64,000 nt of DNA from an uncultured Pelagibacteraceae bacterium (GTDB taxonomy: Bacteria > Pseudomonadota > Alphaproteobacteria > Pelagibacterales > Pelagibacteraceae), in contig CACJUO010000003.1 of the NCBI GenBank assembly GCA_902596675.1, positions 1 to 64,000 on the forward strand, read 5' to 3'. Each line of letters starts with the position of its first letter. The stretch's first letter is position 1. The translations under genes were made by a program, and so were the position numbers. Positions 9,236 through 17,903 of this stretch are shown here, in pieces. Under the pieces are notes generated by a model, which searched no databases, was not told the DNA's origin, and worked only from the letters and a program-made list of their open reading frames with translations.

Positions 9236-10932
9236 TTTTTAATTCGATGTGTAAAGCTATCTCTTCTAAAACTGTATAATGCTTTTGGATCTACATCAAC
9301 ATCTATAACAACTGGTTTGTTTGCTTTAAGTGCACTTTTAACTGCTTGATTTACCTCTGATAATTTTTTCACTTTAATTCCTTTTGCACCGTAAAGTTTA
9401 GCAACCTCATCAAAAGGAGGACTTTGAATATCTGCGCCCAAATACCTTTCACCATAAAAATCTTTTTGGTAAGCCTTTTCGGCGCCCCAACTTTTATTAT
9501 TCATAACTATTGTAATTGTATTTATTCCATGCTCTACAGCAGTGCTTAATTCTGAAATAGTCATGCCAAATCCACCATCGCCCATTAAACTAACTACAGT
9601 TTTTTTAGGTTTTGCAACCTTAATTCCCAAACCACAAGCAAATGAAAAACCTACTAATCCAAAATCTAAAGGAGTAAAAAGAGAAGGAGGATTATAATAC
9701 TCTAAAGCATCAGTAGCTTGAAGGCAAAGTGTTCCAGCATCAAGTGTAATAGCTGAATTTTTAGGAAGAACTTTTCTTAACTCTTTAAATAGTCCATTTG
9801 GTTGTATTGGATAATTTTTAGATTTTATATTATCCCTATTTATTAAAAACTTTGATCTTTCTAATAAAAAATTATTTGTCCATTCTTTATAACTTAAAAT
9901 TTTCTTTTGTTTTTTTAAATCATTCAACATTTGATTTGCTACATTTGCAGCATCGCCATGAATACCAATACTAATAGGAAAATATCTTCCTAACATTTTT
10001 TTTTCTAGTTCAACTTGAATAATTTTAGCTTTATTGTTTATATTATCGTAAGAGTAGAAAGTAGAATTAAAACCAAGTCTTGTTCCTAATGCAATAATAA
10101 GTTCTGCTTCTTTAACCAGTCTTGAGGCAACTAAATTGCCTCTTGGTCCCATTTGTCCAGCATTTAGTTTGTGACTAAATGGTATCGCATCTCCATGTCC
10201 AGCGGCTGTTACTATTGGAACGTTTAAAAATTCAGCAAGATCAGTTACAGATTTAAATTTTGAATTATATTTTATACCTCCACCAGCAACAATTACAGTT
10301 TTCTTGGAATTAAGAATAAGTTTTGTTGTTTTCTGAATTAAATCGTTTTTGCTTTTTAAATTACTTTCACTTTTAAAAGACTTTTTATTTTCATTGATTT
10401 TAAATTTTGATGTATCTGAAAGTACGTTTCTTGGTAAGTTTATACAAACTGGACCTCTCCTTGGTGACATTGCAAGATTGAATGCATCACTGAAAGCTTT
10501 TGGAATATGACTTGCCTTTTTTACAGTCCAAGTCTTTTTTGTTATTGGATTAAATAGTGACTGTTGATCAAGTCCTTGAAATGCATCTTCCATTTTATCC
10601 TTGGTAGAATATAAACCCGCAATAGATACAACAGGGGAAAATGCTGCTTTTGCTTGAGCAATTCCTGTAACTAGATTAGTAGCTCCTGGACCGTTTTGTC
10701 CTGCAATAATTACTCCTGGTTGATTGGAAGCTCTTGCATAGCCATCGGCCATGTGTGTTCCTGTTCTTTCATCTCTTACACCTATAAATTTAATTTTTTT
10801 TTCATGATACAACGCATCAAACATTTCCATTGTAGCAGAACCAATTAAACCAAAGACGTGTTTAACTTTTTCCTTTTTTAGGGATTTAACTGCCGCTTGA
10901 CCACCGGTCAAGGTATTCTTGGACTTAATCAC
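9232..10932 (-). CDS. Thiamine-diphosphate-dependent enzyme, acetolactate-synthase-like
   Basis: 566-residue ThDP enzyme with the three-domain plan of acetolactate synthase and glyoxylate carboligase. The N-terminal pyrimidine-binding domain has the activating Glu in VRDERTGTHMADGYAR. The C-terminal domain has the ThDP/Mg motif GDGGFGMTISEL ending in NN (IVMNNKSWG). These enzymes decarboxylate 2-oxoacids or cleave and transfer C2 units. It overlaps both the LLM gene (4 nt) and the AA_synth gene (4 nt). It is not a biosynthetic IlvB by context, since there is no IlvN. Sulfoacetaldehyde acetyltransferase or glyoxylate-carboligase-type chemistry is possible but unproven. Confidence 0.8.
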   Translation of the reverse strand: MIKSKNTLTGGQAAVKSLKKEKVKHVFGLIGSATMEMFDALYHEKKIKFIGVRDERTGTHMADGYARASNQPGVIIAGQNGPGATNLVTGIAQAKAAFSPVVSIAGLYSTKDKMEDAFQGLDQQSLFNPITKKTWTVKKASHIPKAFSDAFNLAMSPRRGPVCINLPRNVLSDTSKFKINENKKSFKSESNLKSKNDLIQKTTKLILNSKKTVIVAGGGIKYNSKFKSVTDLAEFLNVPIVTAAGHGDAIPFSHKLNAGQMGPRGNLVASRLVKEAELIIALGTRLGFNSTFYSYDNINNKAKIIQVELEKKMLGRYFPISIGIHGDAANVANQMLNDLKKQKKILSYKEWTNNFLLERSKFLINRDNIKSKNYPIQPNGLFKELRKVLPKNSAITLDAGTLCLQATDALEYYNPPSLFTPLDFGLVGFSFACGLGIKVAKPKKTVVSLMGDGGFGMTISELSTAVEHGINTITIVMNNKSWGAEKAYQKDFYGERYLGADIQSPPFDEVAKLYGAKGIKVKKLSEVNQAVKSALKANKPVVIDVDVDPKALYSFRRDSFTHRIKK

Positions 10933-12098
10933 GATACTTTTTTAACTTCAGTATCTAGATCATCTTTAAAGTTAGGAATTACTTTTTCAGTGAATAATTT
11001 AATACTTTTCATACAATCTTCATGTTTAACACCCGGAAAGTTAGACCATACCTGAAGATTTTGAAGATTTAGTTCTGATTGAAGTTCTTTTATCTTATCT
11101 GTTACGTATTCAGGAGTACCAAATAACATATTTCTCTTGTGTAAAAACTCATAGTTAAGAAGATCTAATTTCCCTTCTGTATGTGGAAGTTCTTCACCCG
11201 GATCCATATGATTTCCTAGACCTCTCCAATGACAAACCCATCTCATATAATTTACCATGTGTTCACCAGCTTTCTCTTTGGCTTCCTCCATTGTATCTGC
11301 AACAAACATATCTCTAACAAGAGTTACCCCTTCTCCCAAAGGAACATTTTTTTTTGTAACTTCTGATCTTTTATTTTTGTATGCTTCAAATCTTATTTTT
11401 AGTGCTTTCACAGTAGGTATCCACATAATTACGTTAATATTATTTTCTGCAGCCCACTCAATAGATCTTATGCCATCAACAACTTGATGTATTGGAGGAT
11501 GTGGATTTTGATATGGCTTAGGCAGAACACTAATTTTTTTCATAGTGCTATCTTCCATATTCATAAACTCTTCACTAGGTGGACTCATATCGTGTTGCCA
11601 CACATAGTTAGGTGACGGATACGTATAAAATTCTCCTTCGTGATTAAAAAATTTTTCTGACCAAGCTTTTTTTAAAATTTCTAATGTCTCTGCAAATAAT
11701 CTAAAGTTTTTTGCCTGATCTTTTAAATCTGCTTCTTTATTTAAATTTATTGCTTCTCGACCATAAACTCCTCTGGCAACCCCAACTTCTACTCTTCCTT
11801 TAGAAAGCTGATCAAGTGTAGCAATATCTTCTGCCAATCTTATTGGGTTATGAAAAGTAATTACGTTTGCAGCTTGTCCTATTCTTATATTTTTTGTTCT
11901 TGCCGCAGCATCTGCTCCTAACATTAAGGGATTAGTACACGACTCCATTCCCTCATGATTAAAATGATGTTCTGTAAACCATATTGAATTCCAATTATTT
12001 TGATCACAAAATTCTGTGATTTCTTTAGTCTCATCTAATAGCTGGTGATATGGTTTGTGAGTCCAATTTGTGGTATTACAAAAATAACCAAACTTCAT
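10929..12098 (-). CDS. Luciferase-like (LLM class) flavin-dependent monooxygenase
   Basis: 389-residue member of the bacterial luciferase superfamily, which uses FMNH2 and O2 supplied by a separate flavin reductase. Family features are WFTEHHFNHEG near residue 42, NVITFHNPIRLAEDIATLDQ and SKGRVEVGVARG near residues 95-125. It is the first gene of the six-gene operon and has a strong ribosome binding site (AAAGGAGG, five bases before ATG), unlike the coupled genes behind it. It probably starts the pathway by oxygenating a ring, a thioether or a C-S/C-N bond. No flavin reductase gene is present in the window. It is distinct from the shorter LLM protein at 20533-21567. Confidence 0.83.
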   Translation of the reverse strand: MKFGYFCNTTNWTHKPYHQLLDETKEITEFCDQNNWNSIWFTEHHFNHEGMESCTNPLMLGADAAARTKNIRIGQAANVITFHNPIRLAEDIATLDQLSKGRVEVGVARGVYGREAINLNKEADLKDQAKNFRLFAETLEILKKAWSEKFFNHEGEFYTYPSPNYVWQHDMSPPSEEFMNMEDSTMKKISVLPKPYQNPHPPIHQVVDGIRSIEWAAENNINVIMWIPTVKALKIRFEAYKNKRSEVTKKNVPLGEGVTLVRDMFVADTMEEAKEKAGEHMVNYMRWVCHWRGLGNHMDPGEELPHTEGKLDLLNYEFLHKRNMLFGTPEYVTDKIKELQSELNLQNLQVWSNFPGVKHEDCMKSIKLFTEKVIPNFKDDLDTEVKKVS

Positions 12099-12143
12099 TA
12101 AAGCCTCCTTTAAAAATTAATTTAAAGACGACCGATCCCACTT

Positions 12144-12153
12144 TCGTATACGA
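12144..12153. promoter_or_regulatory. TCGTATACGA palindrome upstream of the LLM operon
   Basis: A perfect 10-bp palindrome with the GTATAC core lies 46 nt upstream of the LLM start, in the only sizeable gap (about 100 nt) of this region. GntR-family repressors often bind sites of the form TNGTATACNA, so this is a candidate operator. No GntR gene is present in the window, so the link is inference. Confidence 0.4.
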
Positions 12154-12199
12154 TTTTACGACGAGTTATGTATCGCTTTATATAACAATATTATTATTC

Positions 12200-13171
12200 T
12201 TATCTCTGATATTCAACGAATTTTTTTAGAGACTTATTTAGAAATTTATCATATCTGATGCCACCGTTACTAAATCTTCGCTTATTTAAAAAGGAAAGAT
12301 TCATTTTAAAGTCATAAGACGGCTCAAAAAAGAAAGGAACAGAGAGCCTTTTTTGCTTATTCCACAATACCCTATGATTTGTTGCTTTAAACTTGCCTTT
12401 GCTTAAATATTCTAGCGCTCTACCTGTATTCACTACCAAGGCATTTTTATTGAAAGGAACATCATGCCATTTTTTTGTTTTCCGGTTTTGAACTTGCAAA
12501 CCTCCTTTTTTATTTTGATATAAAACTGTGAAAATACCACTATCAACATGTGTTTCACATCCAAGTGCGACCCCGTCTTGTTTGGATATTTCAACTGGTT
12601 TTGATTGATTAGGGTAATAATTAAATCGTAAAGTGCTGAGTGTTTTTAATCTTGAAAAAACTTTTTTAGATAAATTGGGGTCCTTTTTGTAAATCTTTAT
12701 AATACTTTTGAACAGAGTTTCGCTTAAATTAAATAAATTTTCAAAATAATCTGCCAGTTTTTCAATAGATTGCTTATTAAATGACCTCTCTATACTTAAA
12801 TGCTCGATGTATTGATTTCTAGTTTTTTTTGAAAAATCCTTTGTTACTTTTAAGTCACCTAAGTCTAATCCTTCTTTTCCATTAACATCATTCGGAAAAT
12901 ATCCTCGATAAATATTTTTACTCTTTTTATTCCATTTCTTTGGAGCTAATTTGAATTTATTGTTTTTATTTGATTTAAAAAAATTTTCTCCAATTTTGCA
13001 TACTTTATTTATTTTTCTTAATTTTATTCCATGACCGACTATTTGAAAAAAACCAACCTCAACACAAGCTTTTTTAATTTCCCTACTAATTTTTAATGTT
13101 GCTTTTGAATTGAAGTTATTTTTTAGAATAGGATTAATATTTATTGTTGGAATATAATTTTTTCTTATCAT
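12200..13171 (-). CDS. 2-oxoglutarate/Fe(II) oxygenase, isopenicillin-N-synthase-like
   Basis: 323-residue non-heme iron oxygenase. The N-terminal DIOX_N-like part has EVGFFQIVGHGI at about 38-49. The C-terminal 2OG-FeII domain shows the iron ligands H208 and D210 (THVDSG) and H266 (TNHRV), and the 2-oxoglutarate anchor R-x-S at about 275-277 (RLSVPF). All residues needed for activity are there. The start codon overlaps the upstream DMT gene stop by 4 nt. The protein is Lys/Asn rich, reflecting the AT-rich genome. The substrate is unknown; the family includes enzymes that hydroxylate or desaturate small molecules. Confidence 0.82.
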   Translation of the reverse strand: MIRKNYIPTININPILKNNFNSKATLKISREIKKACVEVGFFQIVGHGIKLRKINKVCKIGENFFKSNKNNKFKLAPKKWNKKSKNIYRGYFPNDVNGKEGLDLGDLKVTKDFSKKTRNQYIEHLSIERSFNKQSIEKLADYFENLFNLSETLFKSIIKIYKKDPNLSKKVFSRLKTLSTLRFNYYPNQSKPVEISKQDGVALGCETHVDSGIFTVLYQNKKGGLQVQNRKTKKWHDVPFNKNALVVNTGRALEYLSKGKFKATNHRVLWNKQKRLSVPFFFEPSYDFKMNLSFLNKRRFSNGGIRYDKFLNKSLKKFVEYQR

Positions 13172-14118
13172 CTATTTGCTGGTATATCTGTAGCAATCAT
13201 TTGTCCTCGGACTTTTTCTCTAAAATAAATATACATGCCAGCACCAATAATTATTGATGCTCCAAGAAATGTTCTTGGCACTGGTATTGTTTCAAATAAT
13301 ATATAACCAGCTACCATCGCAAAAACTATGTATGAATACTCAAATAATGAAACAACTGAAGGTGAAGCAATACTATATGCAGTAAATACACAAAAAAATG
13401 AAATCGAAGCAACTATTCCCATAATTAAAACATAGGGCCATGCCTCTCCTGGATTAGTAAACCATTCTCTAACAATAAATTGCAAAGTTGGATCTGTAAA
13501 AGTGTTAAATTTTCCATCGCCGCTAATAAAAAATATTACCAAACTTGCAAATAATGCAAAAATATAAAGCCAAGTCATTTGAGTATAAATACTATCTTTA
13601 TCGGATGTATATTTTGTTATTGTCATCGAGATTGAATAGCATAGCGCACATGCTACAGGTGCTAATTTAAAGAAATTAAAATCATCTAAAGATGGATTTA
13701 AAACAATCAATACTCCAATAAATCCAACTACAATTGCACTCCATCTTCTAATTCCAATTTTTTCTTTTAAGAAAAATTTAGCAAACATAGACATAAAGAA
13801 TGGGCAGGAGAAAAATAGTGCACTTGTCATAGCAAGTGTCATAAAAGTCAGTGAAATATAAAAAAAACTAAAACCAAAGAAAAAACATACAACTCTTATA
13901 AGTGTTAATAATGGGTAATGGGTTTTTAAAGATATTGTTTTTTTAGTTATTAAAACAAAGGATAGCAAAAATACTGATTGTATAAGGGTTCTTCCAAAAT
14001 AAAGCTCGAATAAAGCAATATCTTCAAAAATAAATTTAATTAAAGAGTCTTGTATTGAAAAAAAAGCCATACCAGTCATTATAAAAAAAATACCTCTGGT
14101 ATTTTGGTTTGTATCCAT
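13168..14118 (-). CDS. EamA/DMT-family transporter
   Basis: Ten-segment DMT exporter, 316 residues, two EamA repeats. The stretch FFLKEKIGIRRWSAIVVGFIGVLIVLNP closely parallels one in the DMT protein at 31313-32245, so those two look like paralogues of one subfamily. The C-terminus is a short charged cytoplasmic tail. It lies 35 nt after the GMC oxidoreductase and is coupled to the following oxygenase. A role in efflux of a metabolite of this operon is inferred from position. Confidence 0.8.
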   Translation of the reverse strand: MDTNQNTRGIFFIMTGMAFFSIQDSLIKFIFEDIALFELYFGRTLIQSVFLLSFVLITKKTISLKTHYPLLTLIRVVCFFFGFSFFYISLTFMTLAMTSALFFSCPFFMSMFAKFFLKEKIGIRRWSAIVVGFIGVLIVLNPSLDDFNFFKLAPVACALCYSISMTITKYTSDKDSIYTQMTWLYIFALFASLVIFFISGDGKFNTFTDPTLQFIVREWFTNPGEAWPYVLIMGIVASISFFCVFTAYSIASPSVVSLFEYSYIVFAMVAGYILFETIPVPRTFLGASIIIGAGMYIYFREKVRGQMIATDIPANR

Positions 14119-14153
14119 CAGACACCTATATCAAATCAGCAGTGATAATAATA

Positions 14154-15740
14154 TTAATTATTTAAAATTGCCTCTGAGCCTTTTTCAGCAATCATAAGTG
14201 TAGGAGCATTTAGGTTTGCACTTGGTATTTCTGGTATCACTGATGCATCAATCACTCTTAAATTTCCAATCCCATTTACTTTCAAATCTTGATCCACTAC
14301 TGCCATATCATCAACTCCCATTTTGCATGTTCCACAAGGATGATATGCAGTGTCTGCTTTCGATCTAATATATTCATTTAATTCATCATCTGACTGTGCA
14401 TCAAAACCTGGCCCAACTTCATCACCAGCGTGGTTTGCTAAAGCTGGCTGAGATAGAATTTTTCTTGCAACATGAATACACTCTCTTGTTTGTTTAAGAT
14501 CTTCTTCTTCTTTTAAATAATTAAATAAAATTTTAGGATAATCGTATGGGTCTGAAGAATTAAGAGTTATTTCACCTCTACTTTTTGGATGATTTGGACT
14601 TGCATGTAGTTGATAACCATGTGAGTCAGGATCTTCTAGGCCATGATTTATCACAAATGATGGAAAAAAATGAAATTGAATATTAGCAACTTTTCTATCA
14701 GGCGATGATTTTGCAAAACCACCAGCCTCTAAAAATGATTTTGAGCAGGGTCCAGATTTAAATATAAACCATTGCATACCTGCTAAAATTTTAGGTATTA
14801 ATTTTGTGTATGTGTAAAGTGTATTAGGAGTTTTGCATTTTTGTTGTATGTAAGTTTCAAGATGATCTTGTAAATTTTTTCCAACACCCTTTGAGTGATG
14901 AATAACTTTAATACCATTATCTCTGAGATGGTTTTCGTCGCCTATACCAGATAACATTAATAATTGTGGAGAATTTATAGATCCTCCACTCAAAATGACT
15001 TCCTTATTTGCATAAATCTTTTCAACTTTGTTATTTATTTTTACTTGAAGACCAACTGCTTTTTTTCCCTCAAATAGTATCTTTTCTACAAATGAGTTTT
15101 TTAAAATATTTAAATTTTTTCTATTTTTAACAGGGTTTAAATAATACTTTGCAACTCCAGCTCTCTCGCCTTGATGCATTGTAGTATCAAACATGCCAAA
15201 ACCTTCTTGTTCCTCACCATTCATATCTATATTTGTTTTGTGACCTGCTTCAGCTGCAGCATCAATAAATGCTTTAAATAATGGATTTGAATTTTTAGAT
15301 AAATTTACTGGAAGGGGTCCCAATGAACCTCTGTATTGATTTTCACCTTCAGACCAAGTTTCAATCTTCTTAAAATAAGGAAGAACTTTATCATAAGACC
15401 AGTTATCTAAACCAAAATTTTCCCATCTGGTGTAGTCATCTCTATTACCTCTTACAAAAACCATCCCATTGTGAGATGAGCATCCTCCAATCATTTTTCC
15501 TCTAGGGCAAAAAACACGTCTATTGTTTAAATATGGTTCAGGTTCTGAATAATATTTCCAATTATATTTGGGGTCATGCATTGTATATAGAAGAGCCAAT
15601 GGCATTTGAACCTTCCAAATATCACTAGATCCACCTGCCTCAAATATAGCTACAGAATTATTAGCATTCTCAGATAATCTGTTAGCTACTACACATCCAG
15701 CTGAACCAGCACCAACTATGAGATAATCAAAAGCTTGCAT
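14154..15740 (-). CDS. GMC-family FAD oxidoreductase (choline-dehydrogenase-like)
   Basis: 528-residue flavoprotein of the glucose-methanol-choline family. The FAD-binding start DYLIVGAGSAGCVVANRLSE is at residues 5-24, the second GMC signature is around GGSINSPQLLMLSGIG, and the C-terminal active-site region has AYHPCGTCKMG and NAPTLMIAEKGSEAI. The His of YHPCGTC is the expected catalytic base. It follows the TauD-like gene with no gap. The family oxidises primary alcohols, including choline to betaine aldehyde. Given the carnitine/betaine genes nearby, an amino-alcohol or choline-like substrate is plausible but not shown. Confidence 0.85.
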   Translation of the reverse strand: MQAFDYLIVGAGSAGCVVANRLSENANNSVAIFEAGGSSDIWKVQMPLALLYTMHDPKYNWKYYSEPEPYLNNRRVFCPRGKMIGGCSSHNGMVFVRGNRDDYTRWENFGLDNWSYDKVLPYFKKIETWSEGENQYRGSLGPLPVNLSKNSNPLFKAFIDAAAEAGHKTNIDMNGEEQEGFGMFDTTMHQGERAGVAKYYLNPVKNRKNLNILKNSFVEKILFEGKKAVGLQVKINNKVEKIYANKEVILSGGSINSPQLLMLSGIGDENHLRDNGIKVIHHSKGVGKNLQDHLETYIQQKCKTPNTLYTYTKLIPKILAGMQWFIFKSGPCSKSFLEAGGFAKSSPDRKVANIQFHFFPSFVINHGLEDPDSHGYQLHASPNHPKSRGEITLNSSDPYDYPKILFNYLKEEEDLKQTRECIHVARKILSQPALANHAGDEVGPGFDAQSDDELNEYIRSKADTAYHPCGTCKMGVDDMAVVDQDLKVNGIGNLRVIDASVIPEIPSANLNAPTLMIAEKGSEAILNN

Positions 15741-16568
15741 TTAATTTGGATGATCGCCCTCAACTGCAATCCTGTCCATAACTCTTTCATGGCCCAATCC
15801 TCTGCCAGGAAAAAAATCAGTCAGACCTTGGTGAAGGGTGCTTCTATTGTCCCAAATTGCTACAGCATTTTCAGTCCATTTAAATCTACATGTAAAATCA
15901 AGTCTTTCTTGATGTAAAAATATTTCATTTAAAATATCTGAACTTTCATTTTCATCTAAATCTAAAATTCTTTTAGTGTACATTGAATTTACATACAAAA
16001 TTTTTTTTCCTGTTTCAGGATGAGTTCTAACTACTGGATGGGAATTTGAATATTCATCTAGATTACCATTCCCTTCCATTTCCTTATATGCATCAACAAA
16101 CGCTGCTGCCCCTAGAGAGCTATGAATGGCTCTCTTATCATTAACCTTATCTTTAATTTTATCACTTAATGTATCGTAAGCGATTTCCATGTTAGAAAAC
16201 ATTGTATCTCCACCAACTGGTGGAACTTTAATTGATCTTAATATAATTACTTTTGTTGGTTTTGGATTATAACTTACATCAGTATGCCAAGTTTCACCCC
16301 ATTGTCTTTTTTCCTCTGGAGCTTTAATTATTCTTAGTATTTCAGGATAATCTTTTCTTCCTTTAACATAAATATGTCTTTCTAATGGACCAAAATGTTT
16401 TGCTAAATTTATCTGTTCCTCCGACGTAATATCTTGATCTCTAAAAAATAGAGCTTTATGTTCTAATAATAAATTATTTATCTTTTTCCAATTTTCTAAA
16501 GAGCTATCTTTTAAATCGATGCCTTTTACTTCTGCACCTAATGCACCTGATACTAATTTAATTTCCAT
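15741..16568 (-). CDS. TauD/TfdA-family 2-oxoglutarate dioxygenase
   Basis: 275-residue Fe(II)/2OG dioxygenase of the taurine/2,4-D dioxygenase family. Iron ligands are H95 and D97 (TWHTDVSY) and H246 (STLHQGLTD), and R262 in GHERVMDR is the 2-oxoglutarate anchor. LLEHKALFFRDQDITSEEQINLAKHFGPL-type N-terminal sequence is typical. It sits 3 nt behind the thioesterase and directly before the GMC gene. Such enzymes hydroxylate next to sulfonate, carboxylate or ammonium groups. Taurine itself cannot be claimed; the neighbours suggest a quaternary amine or a related acid. Confidence 0.84.
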   Translation of the reverse strand: MEIKLVSGALGAEVKGIDLKDSSLENWKKINNLLLEHKALFFRDQDITSEEQINLAKHFGPLERHIYVKGRKDYPEILRIIKAPEEKRQWGETWHTDVSYNPKPTKVIILRSIKVPPVGGDTMFSNMEIAYDTLSDKIKDKVNDKRAIHSSLGAAAFVDAYKEMEGNGNLDEYSNSHPVVRTHPETGKKILYVNSMYTKRILDLDENESSDILNEIFLHQERLDFTCRFKWTENAVAIWDNRSTLHQGLTDFFPGRGLGHERVMDRIAVEGDHPN

Positions 16569-16571
16569 AAT

Positions 16572-17039
16572 CTATTTTTTTAATCTACCAGATAATTCTA
16601 AATTTTCAGACTTAAAACTTGATTTATTTTCATTAATAAATTCACCCATTATTTTTAGCTTGTCTTCCTCAAATTCTGTGACCTTTCTTTTTCCCAAATC
16701 AATATAAAGGGATAAACTTTCCATAGTAGCAGCAAGAGTTTTAGTTTCTTTTTCATACATCTCACATTTTAAGTGTAATCTTTTTTTATCATGGTCAAAA
16801 TGTGTGCAATATACCTCTACTTCTTGATTTTCTTTAACTTCATTATTGTAAGTGGTTCTAGTTTCGACAACCATAGTGCTTCTCAGATTTGATTTTGCAT
16901 TTTCGCCGCCCATTTGAAATTTATTAAGCATTGTTTCCCATGCTTGATCAAAGATTAAGATATAATAAGCCATATTCATATGTTCATTATAATCTGTCCA
17001 CTCTTTGATTATTTTTCTCGTTGCAAGATGATACGACAT
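16572..17039 (-). CDS. cdhB: Betainyl-CoA thioesterase-like hotdog protein
   Basis: 155-residue single-hotdog thioesterase. The active-site pattern D-x3-H-x-N is at residues 16-22 (TDYNEHMNM), followed by YYILIFDQAWETML, which resembles the thioesterase of Pseudomonas carnitine catabolism (CdhB). Family knowledge: CdhB hydrolyses betainyl-CoA to glycine betaine after the BKACE cleaves dehydrocarnitine. The matching BKACE and carnitine dehydrogenase genes are divergently placed less than 2 kb away, which strongly supports this role. It lies 2-3 nt from both neighbours in the minus-strand operon. A more general 4-hydroxybenzoyl-CoA-type thioesterase cannot be excluded. Confidence 0.72.
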   Translation of the reverse strand: MSYHLATRKIIKEWTDYNEHMNMAYYILIFDQAWETMLNKFQMGGENAKSNLRSTMVVETRTTYNNEVKENQEVEVYCTHFDHDKKRLHLKCEMYEKETKTLAATMESLSLYIDLGKRKVTEFEEDKLKIMGEFINENKSSFKSENLELSGRLKK

Positions 17040-17041
17040 TT

Positions 17042-17902
17042 TTAACTTTTATTAATTTTATCAGCTATTAGTATTTTTCTTTTCATTTCTCTAAGGACAG
17101 GTTTTTCAATTAGTTTACCATCTATAACTACTAAACCTGTATTTGAGTTATTAAATTCCTCTAATATTTTTTTCGCCTTAGTAATTTCATCTTTTGGAGG
17201 TGTAAATACATCATTTAAAATTTGAATTTGTTTGGGATGAATAGAGCCTTTTCCAGTAAATCCAAGATTTCTAACTTGTTCAGCTTCTTTCCTCATTCCA
17301 TCCATGTTTTCTAAATCTAAATATGGCACATCTATAACATCTACACCGACACTAGCTCCCGCATGAACCAACTTTGATCTTGCATGAACAAGATTTTCCC
17401 ATTTATTCTCAACTCTTAGCTCTGCTGCCATATCAACTCCACCAAAATATAAAGCTACTATTCTCTTGCTAGCATGAGCAATATTATAAATATTTTCTAA
17501 AGCTTCATTTGTTTCCATTATAACATGAAGATCGGTATCTAAATTACAGTCTGTAAGTAGATCGTCTATAAATGTTATTTCGTCTGGCGTTTTAACTTTT
17601 GGTAACATAATAGCCTTAAGATTTACTTTACTTGATATAAAAGCTTCTAGATCTAAAAGACCAAATTTAGTTCTTTGATTATTAAACCTTACAACTAGTT
17701 CTACATCATTTTTAACTTCGAGCGTTTTAAGAGCTTCTATAGTATTTTTTCGGGCTTGTTCTTTATCGTTTATTGCTATTCCATCTTCTAATTCAATACA
17801 AACCATATCAGCACCTGATGCAATCGCTTTTGGAAACATTTCAGGGTGAAGCCCCGGAGTAAATATAAAACTTCTTCTTACTTTTAATTTATCTAAGTCC
17901 AT
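17042..17902 (-). CDS. HpcH/HpaI aldolase, CitE / malyl-CoA lyase-like
   Basis: 286-residue TIM-barrel lyase. The N-terminal RRSFIFTPGLHPEMFPKA, the Mg-binding ELEDGIA at about 36-42 and the FTGKGSIHPKQI motif near 215-225 are characteristic of citrate lyase beta subunit and malyl/citramalyl-CoA lyases. No citrate lyase alpha or acyl carrier subunits are present, so it is a stand-alone C-C lyase acting on a CoA thioester or 2-oxo/hydroxy acid. It is 1 nt from the class II aldolase gene and 2 nt from the thioesterase gene. Its step in the carnitine/betaine-type pathway is not obvious. Confidence 0.82.
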   Translation of the reverse strand: MDLDKLKVRRSFIFTPGLHPEMFPKAIASGADMVCIELEDGIAINDKEQARKNTIEALKTLEVKNDVELVVRFNNQRTKFGLLDLEAFISSKVNLKAIMLPKVKTPDEITFIDDLLTDCNLDTDLHVIMETNEALENIYNIAHASKRIVALYFGGVDMAAELRVENKWENLVHARSKLVHAGASVGVDVIDVPYLDLENMDGMRKEAEQVRNLGFTGKGSIHPKQIQILNDVFTPPKDEITKAKKILEEFNNSNTGLVVIDGKLIEKPVLREMKRKILIADKINKS

Positions 17903-17903
17903 C

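Noticed and set aside
9232-10932. Biosynthetic acetolactate synthase (IlvB) call for the ThDP enzyme
   Set aside because: There is no regulatory subunit gene or other branched-chain biosynthesis gene, and the gene is embedded in a catabolic operon.
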